Positions 45,493 through 56,386 of a stretch of 64,000 nucleotides of DNA are shown here, piece by piece (position 1 is the first letter of the stretch; every line of letters begins with the position of its first letter). Position numbers and translations under genes: made by a program. Origin of the DNA: Neurospora intermedia (lineage: Eukaryota > Ascomycota > Sordariomycetes > Sordariales > Sordariaceae); assembly GCA_037102815.1 (NCBI GenBank), contig BTPP01000002.1, positions 4,464,001 to 4,528,000 of the forward strand, in the 5' to 3' direction. The notes below the pieces were generated by a model. The model saw nothing but the letters and a program-made list of their open reading frames with translations. It did no database searches and was not told where the DNA came from.

Positions 45493-46992
45493 TCGTTAGG
45501 GTTCATCTGGGCTGTTGGCCGAGTTGATCATGTTTTGGCTACTATCTCGGAGTACTGTGTACGTACACGTCAATTTTCAAGACTATACGTAGGGCAAAAA
45601 CCCGAAGCACATATACCATTTATTACTACATATAACGTTATCACAGACACTTGGCGCCATCGACCTCGTCCAATGCCACTACGCACTTGCCATCTGAGTC
45701 AGTCTTGTCGTACCCATCCCACGTTTTGTCCTGGACTACCAAGCGACCAGCCTTCTCATACTCTCCTCCTTCCATCGCATCATCTAATATTCATCTCCTA
45801 GAACCCCCGTCAAGCCAATTATGAATCCTCACATCGTAGAGGTAGTCTTCGCGGTGGCTTGTCTTTGGGAGGAGGTTTTGACAGGGGTTTGTATGACTCG
45901 GCTCTCGGCTACACCTCTGCCGGGATATAAATATTCAAGTTAGTTAGGGTGAGTACGTCGATCATACAGAAAGTGGGGAAACAGCGGTTAGCGGCTGGGC
46001 ACGAACGATTGGCTGCGTTTCATGGTTTGGTCCACCTTGCCCAGATTGCGTCCATCTGATGGCCAATTTCAATTGTCCATCTTCTCTCTGTTGCTCCACC
46101 ATCGATCGCCTCACATCGGTTTTTCATCGCACATGCAGGTCTCGTCGATCCTCGGTTTGTCCGTTGTTCAATTGATAATACACACATAGTGCTACATTCC
46201 TGGCATATATAAGGCAAGTCAAGATACCCTCATGCTTTGCAGAAAAGGACGGAAGCATGTTATAAGACCCGCTGTGGCTGATCCCATACCTAGGTAGTGT
46301 ACCTTTGAACACTGAGGCCTTTCTCCCCAGACGGATAGGTCTCATCAACATCCGACTACGCAAAAGGTAAGGCATTTTAAGTGTTGTACAGATGAAGGCA
46401 TGCTTCAGCACGGCCTACTCAAAATCTTGATGGGGATATGCGCAAATGCCAGTATACTTGGGGGCTTCTGGGCGCCAAGCTTTCCCTTTAACATTGACGG
46501 AACGTAGATCAATGCTGGAAAGTTTGTTAGCGTATTACAAGCCCCACATCATTCAATAAGGGAGTTGCAAGCTTGGACATAGGTACCTATCTACGAGTTC
46601 TTGAGAAAGAGTTGACAGACAATTCAGATAGTTCACGTACACACACGCTTTATTTCACCAGCCTGGTTGCACAAATCACTCGAACCACCTAGAATCGACA
46701 CTTATCACCTGCTATAATTGATAAATTACCGGGCATCTACAGATCCCCTCTTCCCCCCCTTGTCGAAAACTGCATACAAGTACCACGCTAACGAACTTTA
46801 CAGGGGTGAACTGTAGACTAAAGGGGTAAAGAAAGCTTGGCGCCCCCAGAAGGCCCTCCCAAGTACCTCCTTTACACGGTATATCACCGTCTCTTTGCAA
46901 GTTTCGCGATTATCCCTCTTTTTACACTCTTATCACGAACCCGCTTGTTCTTTCAATCTTTGGGATTACAGGCAGCATACCTTCTCTCTACC
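45493..46992. other. Intergenic region
   Basis: About 1.5 kb with no supported gene. It contains TACCTAGGTAGTGTACC-type short inverted repeats (near 46286) and the promoter of the 46993 gene. Minus-strand open frames at 46020-46411 show no family features. Confidence 0.45.
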
Positions 46993-49259
46993 ATGGAGCC
47001 ACTCATTGTCGACCAAGGTGGCATCATCTGGAACCCAGGCGTTCACCGACGTTTTCCATGGCTTGGCATCATCCCGTTGGTCTTGAGTATATGCTGTGAG
47101 TACACAATTCAACCTGGGCTCATCTGAATCCAGCACCCGCCACTCACAACCTTTCCTTGTACGTTTAGGTACAGGAGTCGCCATTGGAATTGTTCTTCAG
47201 AGCAGTGGTCAGCCGGAAGCGGACTGGTCTGGACACAAGCAACCAGGTGTGCTCTTGGCCTACACCTCCACTCTTGCAAACGCCTTGACTGGGCTTGCTT
47301 TCGCTCAAGCAGCCGTGGTTTTCTTCTGGACACAGGCTGTGCAGCCAATGCCAGTTGAGTATCTTCTTTCTTTTTTCTTCATCAAACCCATACTTAGGTA
47401 CCTTGCTAACACAGTAGCTAGGTAAGCAACCTGCACTATAACTGGGCAAGCTCTTCGAGCGTTATAGGAGCTTTCAGATCACTTTGTCGCAAAAAAGCCA
47501 TCCGAGCAAGTATAGGTGAGGTCTTGGTCTTCCCAATCACCACCAACAAGCTTGGATTTGAGGTGAATATCGAATGCTGCCTTTTCGTCCATAGCTAACC
47601 ATCCAAGTAGTGACTATCACTGTGACTATTACGAGCTTCCTGCGCGGTCCTCTGATGCAAAGAGCCTCCTCTGTCCAGATCGTGGATGTGTCTCATAACG
47701 GTACTGTCGATCTTCAAGTAAAGCATAATATCAGCGATACTTGGGGAGGTACGGTAGACGGGCGGGACACCAGAAACGTCATGTTCACTTCAGAATTTGC
47801 ACAAGTAACCCGGGATTTCCAAGCTAAAGCCCCCATTCACATTGAAGGGGCCTCGTGTGAGAATTGCACGTTGACTGTCAAGGTGATATCTACATCTATG
47901 CCCCAGTTCTTGTTAATATCATGCCGTGTGTTGGTAATATTGAAGGCTAACTTCTACTCATGGCGGATCAGGCCTTCGGGTTCGATGTTGATCACTGTGA
48001 AGAGCTGACGACTTCACCAACAAACTATAACCTTACGGTTGACCTGGCGACGATCGGAAACGTATCACGCATCTTCGAGTCCGCGATCGATATCTGGTAT
48101 GAACATCGATCATTTACCGGGCTCAACATTTCCACAAAACGGAAAGCGCACTCGGACGGTGGTGATGAGGCGTATCCACAGGCATGTTCCGGCAAGCTGG
48201 TAGGCCAAACTTGCATCCTTGTACCCTCCGTAGTGGCGTACAACATCTCTATTACGGGAGGAAAAGCATCCTTCCAGACAGACAGCTGGAAAGATGATCG
48301 CGTTGTGGAGCATATGTACGTCCGTCAATCATGCACCCAAACTTACCCTCCATTCCTTGTGAAACTCACCGTTATTCTTTTGTGTGGTTGGAATAGCTAA
48401 CAAAACGCGGTGGTACCCGTCTTCAAGAAATCTAACATGGCCCTCAGCAGGTACAGGTTCGGGTATAACTATCCTGCCTCTCCAGGTCGTTGGATCAACC
48501 CTCTTCAACTCCATCGCCGAGGTGTGGTGGGCAGGCGCAGTGGGCTGGGCAACCAAGGCCGACGGACTTACCGCCAACTTATACACGGGCAACTGGTCCG
48601 CGGCTCAGTCTCCATGCCATCAATTCTATCTAGACCCCATGGATGACATAATTAACAGCTACCGCGAACTGGCATTCCGCATGTCGGTCCACGCAGCCAA
48701 TAACCCGGGGCATGACTTCCTGGGCGTCCCGCTCCCACGTGAAGAACAAAAGGGGATTCCGTATACAAGCCACCTCACACAAGTCCAGTACGCCGCCGAT
48801 ATCCCGGAACTGCTCCTCGCCGTGGCCGTCAGCCTCGCCGGACCGGTGGCTACCATGGTACTGCTTTGGGGGTGGTGGAGACTAGGCAGGAATTTCTCCA
48901 TGAGTCCGCTGGAACTCGCTTATGCGTTCAGTTCTCCTCCCCCCGAAAAAGGGTCCTACGGAAAGTCATCGGTAACACTGTTATCGGACTCGAAAAGTGA
49001 CCTGGGTTACAATGGCGGCGGCGGCGGCAGCGGCGGCGGCGGCGTTACTACTATGCAACAGGAGAACGAAGCAGGTGGGATGGATGGTCTCTTTGCCGAT
49101 TGCGACAGTAACGCTTCAGCTGGTGAACTGGCTGATCACTTCCGCAACAAAGGGAAGGGCTCCAGAGGAGGAGGAGGAGGAGGAGAACCAAAGATACAAT
49201 ATGGTCTTGTGAACGGCGAAGGGGGTCGTTTTGCTTTTGCTGTTGTAGAGGGCTTATAG
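46993..49259 (+). CDS. Six-exon fungal membrane protein of unknown function (609 aa)
   Basis: Exons 46993-47095, 47169-47353, 47422-47515, 47611-47882, 47972-48315, 48428-49259. The introns (73, 68, 95, 89 and 112 bases) all have GT..AG ends and junctions that keep frame. The start is the ATG at 46993 (MEPLIVDQGGIIWNPGVHRR). Membrane segments are predicted near WLGIIPLVLSICCTGVAIGI, LLAYTSTLANALTGLAFAQA, the short ASIVTITVTITSFLRG, and IPELLLAVAVSLAGPVATMV near the C-terminus. Between the third and last lies a long, probably extracellular domain of about 350 residues with many NxS/T sites and cysteine pairs (ASCENCTL, QACSGKLVGQTC). The cytosolic tail is Gly-rich, coded by a GGC run near 49016-49044. 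I recall similar hypothetical proteins widely in ascomycetes, laid out like DUF3176 proteins, but cannot name a function. Confidence 0.78.
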
Positions 49260-49741
49260 ATGGGCGCTGCTGCTCATCAGCTGAAGGCAGGGAGTTTGTT
49301 GCAGTGAGTTAATTTTGAAGCTACATATATCAATACCGTTGCATGTTTTTTATTTTTTTCCCTTTTCCTTTTTTTCTTTTTTTCACTATCTTCCTTGTTT
49401 CTCTTGTGAGTTCCTTCTGGTCCCCCGTATGACACAAGTCATCTGGGGCTGAATACTCTTTCCCTTGGAACTCTTGACCGGACAAACTGGCGAAATTAAG
49501 AAACGAGCAGGGGAAACAAAAGAGGAATAAAGGGAGCTTGAGAGAAGATACAGGCCAACGGAACGGCAGATCCAAGGAAAAAAGAGAGAGAGAGAAAAAA
49601 AAAAAAGGAAAGAGAAACACACACCCAACAATCTACCCACCAGATCCGACTAAAATCCCATAACCCTCCACGGTCTACAGTCAACTTCCAAGTCAACCAA
49701 CCCATTACTTCCACTTTCACTTCCACTTCCAACTCCAAAGT
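49260..49741. other. 3' convergent spacer with one copy of a dispersed repeat
   Basis: Lies between the 3' ends of the 46993 (+) and 50659 (-) genes. T-rich sequence at 49347-49383 is followed by the repeat copy annotated separately. Confidence 0.5.
49407..49575. repeat. Dispersed direct repeat, copy A
   Basis: Begins GTTCCTTCTGGTCCCCCG and matches copy B at 51556-51735 in the same direction. About 55 bases are strongly alike, and shorter matches (AACT-GCGAAA, GAGAGAA) follow with indels. The differences are largely transitions. Confidence 0.7.
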
Positions 49742-50659
49742 CTAGTAAGTAACTGTCACCGCCTTCCCCAGATACTTCTCCCCATCATCACTACCAACCA
49801 CCAGCCTCTCAAAGATCCAAGCCCCAGTATCCTCTCTGGAAATCGTATACCCAACCACCTTTTCACCCTCCAACTTTTTTCTTCGCAAATCTTCCACTCC
49901 GATCCTGACTTTTTCCAGCCCAATCTCTGGCCCATCAGTCAACATACTAGGCCTAACCACCGTCCATCTCTCTTCGCCACTCTCTACAAAAACGTTCTCC
50001 ATAGCCCTCTTGTCCTTGAGGGGCCCTCTGAGAAGGAGCGCATAGAGCGGGTAGAGAGGGAGGGGGTAATCCCTGTGGACGGTAGAGGCGCCGGCGGCAC
50101 TGAGGGTGATTATGTAGGGTTTATGTTTTCTCTTGTTTGCTTCCACTTCCCTTGTGCTTGAGGTGCTGTTTCCTCCACAAACCACCGAAGCTGGGTTGGG
50201 GAGGACATGGAGGGAAGCCCGGCGGCGGACTTGGTCCAGCGCGGAAAGCAGTGCACGAGCACCAGTTTCGCAGACGTGTGGATCGTCGATGCCCCCTAGC
50301 TTCTTCAGATCAGGTTTGCCGCCGATGGAAGTGATTACGATGTCGACTAGCGTCGTTGGATCGGAGGGGTGGGTGAGAAGTGGAACGAGGTCGGAAGAGG
50401 AGTGGGCGTTGCCTTGGATGATGCGTAGCGATGGGGAGGAGAGCTCGGTTGGTGTGAGGAGGGATTGGAGGCGGGAGGGAGAACGGGCGAGGACGGTTAT
50501 GGTGAGGGATGGATGATCTAGTGGCTGGTTTGCCTGGTTGGAAGAGTTGGAAGAGTTGGAAGAGGCGAGACATCTGCGAAGGGTTGCGAGGGCGATACCG
50601 CCTGTGGCGGAGATGAAGAGGATTGATTTGTTGGTTTGAGTGGAGATGGAGGTGGACAT
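49742..50659 (-). CDS. NAD(P)-binding Rossmann-fold protein (NmrA/atypical SDR-like)
   Basis: Single-exon gene of 305 residues starting at ATG 50659. The N-terminus (ILFISATGGIALATLRRCLA) has the beta-strand and Gly-rich turn of an NAD(P)-binding Rossmann fold, with SATGGIA in place of the usual GATGxxG. Next are TVLARSPSRL (second strand), DIVITSIGG (strand 4), YIITLSAAGAS (strand 5) and RWTVVRPSMLTDGP. The last is the usual RP-x-x-L-T-D-G element of NmrA-like and epimerase-like atypical SDRs. There is no YxxxK catalytic pair, so it may be a reductase of atypical type or a redox-sensing protein. It is cytosolic by lack of targeting signals. The gene converges on the membrane-protein gene and sits between the two copies of the 170-base repeat. 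Confidence 0.8.
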   Translation of the reverse strand: MSTSISTQTNKSILFISATGGIALATLRRCLASSNSSNSSNQANQPLDHPSLTITVLARSPSRLQSLLTPTELSSPSLRIIQGNAHSSSDLVPLLTHPSDPTTLVDIVITSIGGKPDLKKLGGIDDPHVCETGARALLSALDQVRRRASLHVLPNPASVVCGGNSTSSTREVEANKRKHKPYIITLSAAGASTVHRDYPLPLYPLYALLLRGPLKDKRAMENVFVESGEERWTVVRPSMLTDGPEIGLEKVRIGVEDLRRKKLEGEKVVGYTISREDTGAWIFERLVVGSDDGEKYLGKAVTVTY

Positions 50660-51555
50660 TGTGGTTGAGAGACGAGTGTTGTTGGAGGGAACTGAGGGTT
50701 GGAGATAGATGCTGGACTTAATTCGAAGTGTGTGTGTTGAGAGATGGTGTTCGGGTGTGTTGCGAGGGCAATAAAGAATGGTGAGATGAAGCTGTTGCGA
50801 TGAAGAAAAGGAGTGTCTTCTTCAACTTTCCTTCGAGTTGACCGTGGGTTTATATCAAAAACCCAGACTGACTTGAACCACCTATTCTTCCTTCTCGGAG
50901 CGGAGCAACACTATTACCACCTCTCCCTACCAAAGCTACCACCACTAGATCCTCGGCCCTCCATCCCCAAAGCGGTTCAGGCACGTACGCCAAAAAAAAA
51001 GGGCTTGGATCGAGTTCAAGTTGAAGCCATCGCCCAACTCTCAACACCTCTACGACACAAGAGTCTGGAGTTCTTCCGATGAACTCCACCGGGCTACAAG
51101 TGGCGTTTTTCTCGCCCTCTGATTTGTCCAGTACCAAGCCACACGGTCGTAACAGTTGCAGAGACGGAGGAGAAAAAAGCCGAGTACTTTGTGCCAAGAA
51201 CGCCCTGTTAGTAATACACACCCGCTTACAGCTGTCTCAGGCTGTAATAGGAGGATGGGGGTTAACAGGCTTGGCAATGGTTGGCGTTCTTGGTGGTATC
51301 GCTTTGCTCTTTCTCGGAGCTCAGCTGGAGGCGGTAGTGGGTGGGATGGAGGGTGACGCTTTGGTGAATTGATAGAGGTAGTGAAATACGTTCAAACTTT
51401 AGAATATTAAGATACATTCCTTATAATACTTATGAATCTTTTCTTCTTTTATGAGCGTAGTAGACACGAACGTTTGGGGGTGCGAATAACCCTTTACCAA
51501 GGTGAAAAGAGGAAGAAAAATATAACACTTGGGATTCGCTGGTCATCACCGATGT
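50660..51555. other. Promoter of the 50659 gene and intergenic DNA
   Basis: Two overlapping open frames (plus 51079-51372, minus 51050-51277) include hydrophobic stretches, but neither has a family match or clear start. I do not call a gene. Confidence 0.4.
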
Positions 51556-51735
51556 TGGTTCCTTCTGGTCCCCCGCATGACACTAGTTATCTGGGGCTGG
51601 ATGCCGTTTCCCTGAGTAATTTTTACGAACTAACTCGCGAAACTCGGAAAGGAGCAAAGGGGTAAGTAAGAAAGAAGAGTACGAAAAAGAACTCGAGAGA
51701 AAACACCAGGCGAACAAAACGGGAGAAAAAAAAGA
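51556..51735. repeat. Dispersed direct repeat, copy B
   Basis: Second copy of the repeat at 49407-49575. It ends in A-rich sequence 40 bases from the 3' end of the tRNA-Glu gene. The two copies are about 2.15 kb apart and flank the NAD(P)-binding gene. Confidence 0.7.
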
Positions 51736-51740
51736 TGCTT

Positions 51741-51745
51741 AAAAA
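51741..51745 (-). terminator. Pol III terminator of tRNA-Glu
   Basis: Minus-strand TTTTT run 31 bases beyond the tRNA 3' end; a second run of eight T lies a little further at 51726-51733. Confidence 0.6.
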
Positions 51746-51776
51746 GAGGAAGTACTTGATGAGTTGATCGTTATCA

Positions 51777-51872
51777 CTCGGATACCGGGAGTCAAACCCG
51801 GGGCTGTTGAGAAGGCAGACACTTTCTGTGGGAAAGTGAGAGTCAACGATGTTACCGCTACACCATACCCGA
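51777..51872 (-). tRNA. tRNA-Glu (CTC) with a 25-base intron
   Basis: The minus strand folds as a cloverleaf. The acceptor stem TCGGGTA pairs with TATCCGA (one G-T pair). The D arm is GTG..CAT around TAGCGGTAA, the anticodon stem GTTGA pairs with TCAAC, and the T stem CCGGG pairs with CCCGG. The mature anticodon loop is CT-CTC-A-C. The intron (51836-51812) sits one base 3' of the anticodon, the standard place for nuclear tRNA introns. The discriminator is G. One oddity is the T loop, TTTGACT, where position 56 is normally C; that base pairs with G19 in most tRNAs. The other invariant positions are kept and a T-run terminator follows, so it is probably functional, though a decaying copy cannot be excluded. 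Confidence 0.85.
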
Positions 51873-52498
51873 TTTTACAAGTATGGATTTCCTTCCTTGG
51901 TTGTTCAGAGGGTCCGGAAGTTGGCTTGATGAAAGCGACAAAATTCTTCTTGGTATTGTGGAGCTGTGGGGACCCATTCAGGGTTTTGGGAGATGCCTGG
52001 GTGTGGCCTGCAGTTTGTAACCAATGGTCTTACACCAATAGCACGGTGGACTTCTTTGCCGGCCGGGATCTCTTGATGAACATTTAAATTACCTGGGATA
52101 GTCAACTGTGTTGTTTTGTCGTTGTCAATTTACGAATGTCATGCTCTTATAGTGTGTCAACCGAAAGAGGTATGAAAAAAACATCGATTGTATTGCAAGG
52201 GTCACGAGACAAGGGGCAACAGGTATATGAACACATGGTCAAATATATAATGTCAATGATCCAAAGGTCATTGAGGCGGAGCTATGTACAAGATGATAGA
52301 AGAATGCAATACACGTAATATGTACTTGGAAGTTGAGGTACTGTGGAGCCCTCTGTTTTGCGTTTGCCCATTTTCATTTCTCAAACGTTAATCTTTTTGA
52401 CGCCCTGGTTTTCCCGATCATTTTTGCTTGCAGTCGAGCTTCACCATGCTGCCGATGATGACTGGCCGATCAAGAGGTTACCCATGCAGGCTAGTGAT
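51873..52498. other. Intergenic spacer 3' of the cellobiohydrolase
   Basis: 5' flank of the tRNA gene and 3' flank of the GH7 gene. No coding signal was seen. Confidence 0.5.
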
Positions 52499-54183
52499 TT
52501 ACACGCACTGGGAGTAATAGTCGTTGATCTTTTGGCAAGTGTAAGGGCTCTGGCAAGTGGTGGGGCCAGAGAAGCCGATACCACCGCACTGAGCCCAGTG
52601 AGCAGCACCGGTACCGCTGGGGTTGGAGGCAGTAGAGGTGGAAGAAGGCTTAGCAGTGGAGGTGACGGGCTTGACGGAACTCGAAGGGCTGGAAGGAGGA
52701 GTGCCGGAAGAGCCGCCGCTAAAGGTAGAGCCGATGGGGCCGAACTTGATGTTGGAGAAGATGACCTTGGAGTTGGGAGCATTGGCCTCGACCTCAGCGG
52801 GGACACCCGAGGTGGTAGGGCACTCGCCACGGTAAGCACCGGGGCCACCCTCGACAGGGTAGGTGGAGTCGAGCCAGAGCATGTTGGCGGCATGGTCGTC
52901 CCAGATGGACATGACGAGAACCATGGGCTTGGCAAGGGCCTTGCCCATTTGCTTCAGGCCACCCTTCTTGTTGAAGTCATCGATATCGCCGAAAGCAGTC
53001 TTCTGAGCATTGCAGAAAGACTGGGTGATGGAGTTGCCAGAAACTCCATCAACGTTGGACTGAGAGTTCTCAATGACTTTGCCGTTCTGGACGTAGAAGC
53101 GCTTGATCTCAGCAAGATCGCCAGCGGAGTCCTTGATGAACTGGGTGACAACGGTGAACTTGGAGCTGGTGTCGACAGTCTTGCCCTCACCGTAGAAGGT
53201 GGTGTTGCCCATGCGGTAGCTGTTGAAGTCGCAACCATCGGCATCGCAAGTACCGCCATAGCGGTCGTCGGAGTAGGTACCACCGCAGGAGTCACCCTCG
53301 CACATGTGCTGTTCGATGGTGGTGCAGGGGTGCGGGGTGAACGCTGTAGAGACTTTGTTCGCTTCCCTTGGGTGGGTGTTAGTTACCTGTGATGCTAACG
53401 ATGAAAGAAAAATGGGCAAACGAACCAGATATCCATCTCAGAGCAGCAAGTACCGTGGTTACCAATACCAGCGTTAGCATCGTTGGTGGAGGGGGTCCAG
53501 CCCTCAACGTTGGCGACACCGTTGATGTACTTGAGATCACGGGGGCACTGAGCGTCGCAGTAACCGGTGCCGTACTTGGCACCAGCCTTGTTGTTGGTGT
53601 ACTTGGCCTTGCCACCATCAAGATCCATGGAGACGAAGTAGAGGGCGCCGTTAAGACCGCAGCCGGTGCCGGACACATCGACATCGAAGGTGAACTCGTT
53701 GCCGAGGAGCTCGAAGCCTAGGCGCAGTGACTGTCAGCCTTTAGGTTTTCAGGGGATGGGGAGAGATGAGCACGAACCCTGGTAGGCATCGGCACCGTTC
53801 ATAAGGTAAGTACGGGAACCAATGTTGGTCGAGTACGAGCCCTTGGTGACGAACTGAAGGCTGAGCGAGTTGCCGCTGGTCTGAATACCATAGGTAGAAG
53901 AGTACTCAGCACCATCAACGCAGCACTTGGTCGCGCAATCGGTGTTGGTGCTGCAGAGGGAGGTGTCCCACTTGTTGCCGCTGTAGCAGTTGGTGCTACC
54001 AGAAGTAATGTGAGTCCAGCGCCAGTTGGCATCAACAGTGATGGATCCGGCGACGTTCGTGCATCCGGAGGAAGTGCACTTGGACCAGTTGAGGGAGGGA
54101 TGGGTCTCGGCAGTGAGAGAGCAAACAGCCTGGGCGTTGGCAGAGGCCACAAGGGCCGCAAGGGCAGCGAACTTGGCGAGCAT
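52499..54183 (-). CDS. cbh-1: GH7 cellobiohydrolase I with C-terminal CBM1
   Basis: Secreted exo-acting cellulase (EC 3.2.1.176 type, reducing-end cellobiohydrolase) of 521 residues in three exons: 54183-53778, 53717-53426, 53366-52499. Introns of 60 and 59 bases both have GTTCGT donors. The signal peptide [17 protein letters not shown] is followed by mature [19 protein letters not shown]. The catalytic signature EMDIWE spans intron 2. The nucleophile Glu229, Asp231 and acid/base Glu234 of the precursor become 212, 214 and 217 after a 17-residue signal, the classic CBH1 numbering. A Ser/Thr/Pro linker (residues of about 450-485) leads to a fungal cellulose-binding CBM1, [17 protein letters not shown] to YYSQCV. 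From memory this equals Neurospora cbh-1 almost exactly. In Neurospora that gene is induced by cellulose through CLR-1/CLR-2 and repressed through CRE-1; I did not locate those sites here. Confidence 0.97.
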
Positions 54184-54269
54184 GGTGAGGATGAGGCTGA
54201 ACGGCGTGCTTGAGGATGATGATTGCGAGATCGAACTGAAGGAGTTTGAAGAGGTGCCGAATCCCCAGA

Positions 54270-54276
54270 TTATATA
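54270..54276 (-). promoter_or_regulatory. TATA box of the GH7 gene
   Basis: Minus-strand TATATAA about 87 bases upstream of the ATG at 54183, well placed for a strongly inducible core promoter. Confidence 0.6.
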
Positions 54277-55821
54277 GATGTTGATGCCTCGTAGAGCGCC
54301 CCAAGGTTCGTTCGCCACGCCAGTTTCGTGAAGGCGTGCCAGGCTCCGAGGTGCGGTCGGCTTTGCGGGAGGATTGCCTGGCCGGATTTCGACAAGGTCA
54401 GTAGATCAGAGGCAAAGGAGGCCAAGGACATTGTGAGTTCGGCTCACGGCCCGTCACAACCACGATCCTGAAGCGGAAGTGTAGCTCCCATCTTCCGAGC
54501 TGGCCTCCAGGCGGGTGGAGGATCTCAGCGCGCGCGCCATGCTTTGCGAAGGTCCATAGCGTGCGTAGTCTCACGTTAAGGGAAACGGGGCCGGCGGCAT
54601 AATCATCTTGGCTTGCGGAAGGGGGCAAGCGCGAGGCCGAAGCCGGTGGGTGCGGATGGTGGGTTGGTCTCTGGACCACGAGACATGCGGACAGACCCTT
54701 TTTCGACGTTGCAACGGCGTCGTCTTGGCCTTGGTTTTGGCGGCGCTAACTTCCCCAGGTCCCCAGATCCGCACCTGAAATGAGCCGATTAAGGTTGGGT
54801 ATAGCAGACAGGGGCGAGTGCTGTTGATTGGAGGGTCCGCGATAGCCTCTGCCATGCTTGATGCGGATGGGGTTTTCGGAGAACGACGCCCCGAGCCGCA
54901 CCAAAATGGATGGCAGTCTGATTCTAGCTCGACCGTTTCCAGTTTCCACACCAGCGAACCGCATCCATGGAAAGCGGAGGTCAGGACCGATCGCGTGCCA
55001 TTGGGGCGACTATAGAGCCACCACTATTCTCGCCTGACTAGTGCTATGTGCTGGGCGCTGCGTGTTTCCGAAAAGCCGTCGAGGTTGAGTTGGCAGCTTC
55101 AAGTTCTTTTGGAGTCTGGCCATGCTTGATTTGGCCCAAACGGGAATGTGAGGGGATGTCGGTTGCCCGTGACTGTTGACTGCTGTCCCTCATGTTGGCC
55201 CCTTGTTCGACTCTCGCGTACTGGAAAAAGCATCAGCAAAGGGCAGCCGGATCAGCAGACTTTTTTGGTGACAACTACCTCACTTGGACAGTCCGATTCA
55301 AGTTGGTGATCATCAGTTGTTTCTCGAAGTGGTGATGTTTGGTCTCGGCTCCGCACTCCACCAGCCAAACACAGAACCCCAGGCTCCTTCCCGTCTCCTC
55401 TCGCAGCCAGTGATCGGCAGGGCCGAAAAGGGAATAGCTTCCCCGCACCTGCTGGTGTGTGTGACGACTGCGAGGCACTTGACATTGCGCCCAGGGCCAA
55501 TCTGTGGTTGTTGTTGGCTACATGATGCGCGTATGTAGAATGTTCTCAATTGAAATGCATAGAGGTATATTCGTGCGCATGGAATATCGTTCATCGTGCC
55601 CTGGCCCGACTTGAAACAGTTGTGGACAAACGATGGGGCTCAGTGGTGCAATCTATCTGACGACGCGTAAACCGGGAAGGCGGTAAGAAAGCAATATCTC
55701 GAAATTGCAGTCAATGCCTCCAATTCCGCTCACTCGCACCGGGTTCGCGGGTCTGCATCCTCCATCCTCTCTCGAGCCTCTTTCCGTAAGCAGGTTGAAG
55801 GGCACAGTTGCCGCGCGGTGA

Positions 55822-55854
55822 TGGTGGTGGTGGTGGTGGTGGTGGTGGTGGTGG
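55822..55854. repeat. TGG/GGT triplet repeat (about 11 units)
   Basis: Uninterrupted TGG triplets in the intergenic region upstream of cbh-1. On the minus strand it would read as polyhistidine or polyproline, but no gene is supported there. Confidence 0.9.
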
Positions 55855-56386
55855 CCCTGGCGTCGTGGCTGCGTGGGAGCAGCCGGCAGGCAAGAAATTC
55901 TGTGCACAGACCACTCTGAGAACCTTGAAGGCCGCCAGGTGCTGCTCGTCGTCCTCTTCTCCTCCGCTTCTTCCATAATCATGGCTTGCGGGTGACAAGA
56001 CCGAAATCTCAGCTTTATCTCGAGGCTAAAAGTATCCGGACATAGACCTCGAGGATCAACGTTCTATCTACTGGCTGAGGCACGAACTTGTCTGCCGACA
56101 CAAAACATGGCAGCAACAGCGGCAAAACGCCACTGGGGGCAAACGCAGCCAAGCGCGAGTGCTTCATGTCCGATATCTGATTCCCGTAACGGCCGCAGCT
56201 CGTATCTACGGTCAAGTAATGTCTGTTAGCAAGGTCATGAGTTCATTGAGCATGCGTGCTTCCCAGTCTGCTTGAAAAACTGGTTCTAATCAAGGACACT
56301 AGAGGAAGAGTGGATGAATAATTGAAAAAGGACTCGACGAGCGGAAACCATCCTCTTCGATCCAGTCAATCCAACGATTGCCAAAA

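Larger units (their letters stand above)
54184..56386. other. cbh-1 promoter and long divergent intergenic region
   Basis: About 2.2 kb upstream of both the GH7 gene (-) and the 56387 gene (+). It holds the cbh-1 TATA box and a GGT repeat near 55822. Several open frames on both strands lack ATG starts or family features. Long cellulase promoters with many regulator sites are normal. Confidence 0.55.

Noticed and set aside
51079-51372. Hydrophobic plus-strand open frame
   Set aside because: It overlaps an equally long minus-strand frame, has no splice or promoter support, and no recognisable family.
55653-55998. Minus-strand frames with polyhistidine or polyproline
   Set aside because: They come from the TGG triplet repeat; no conserved sequence flanks it.
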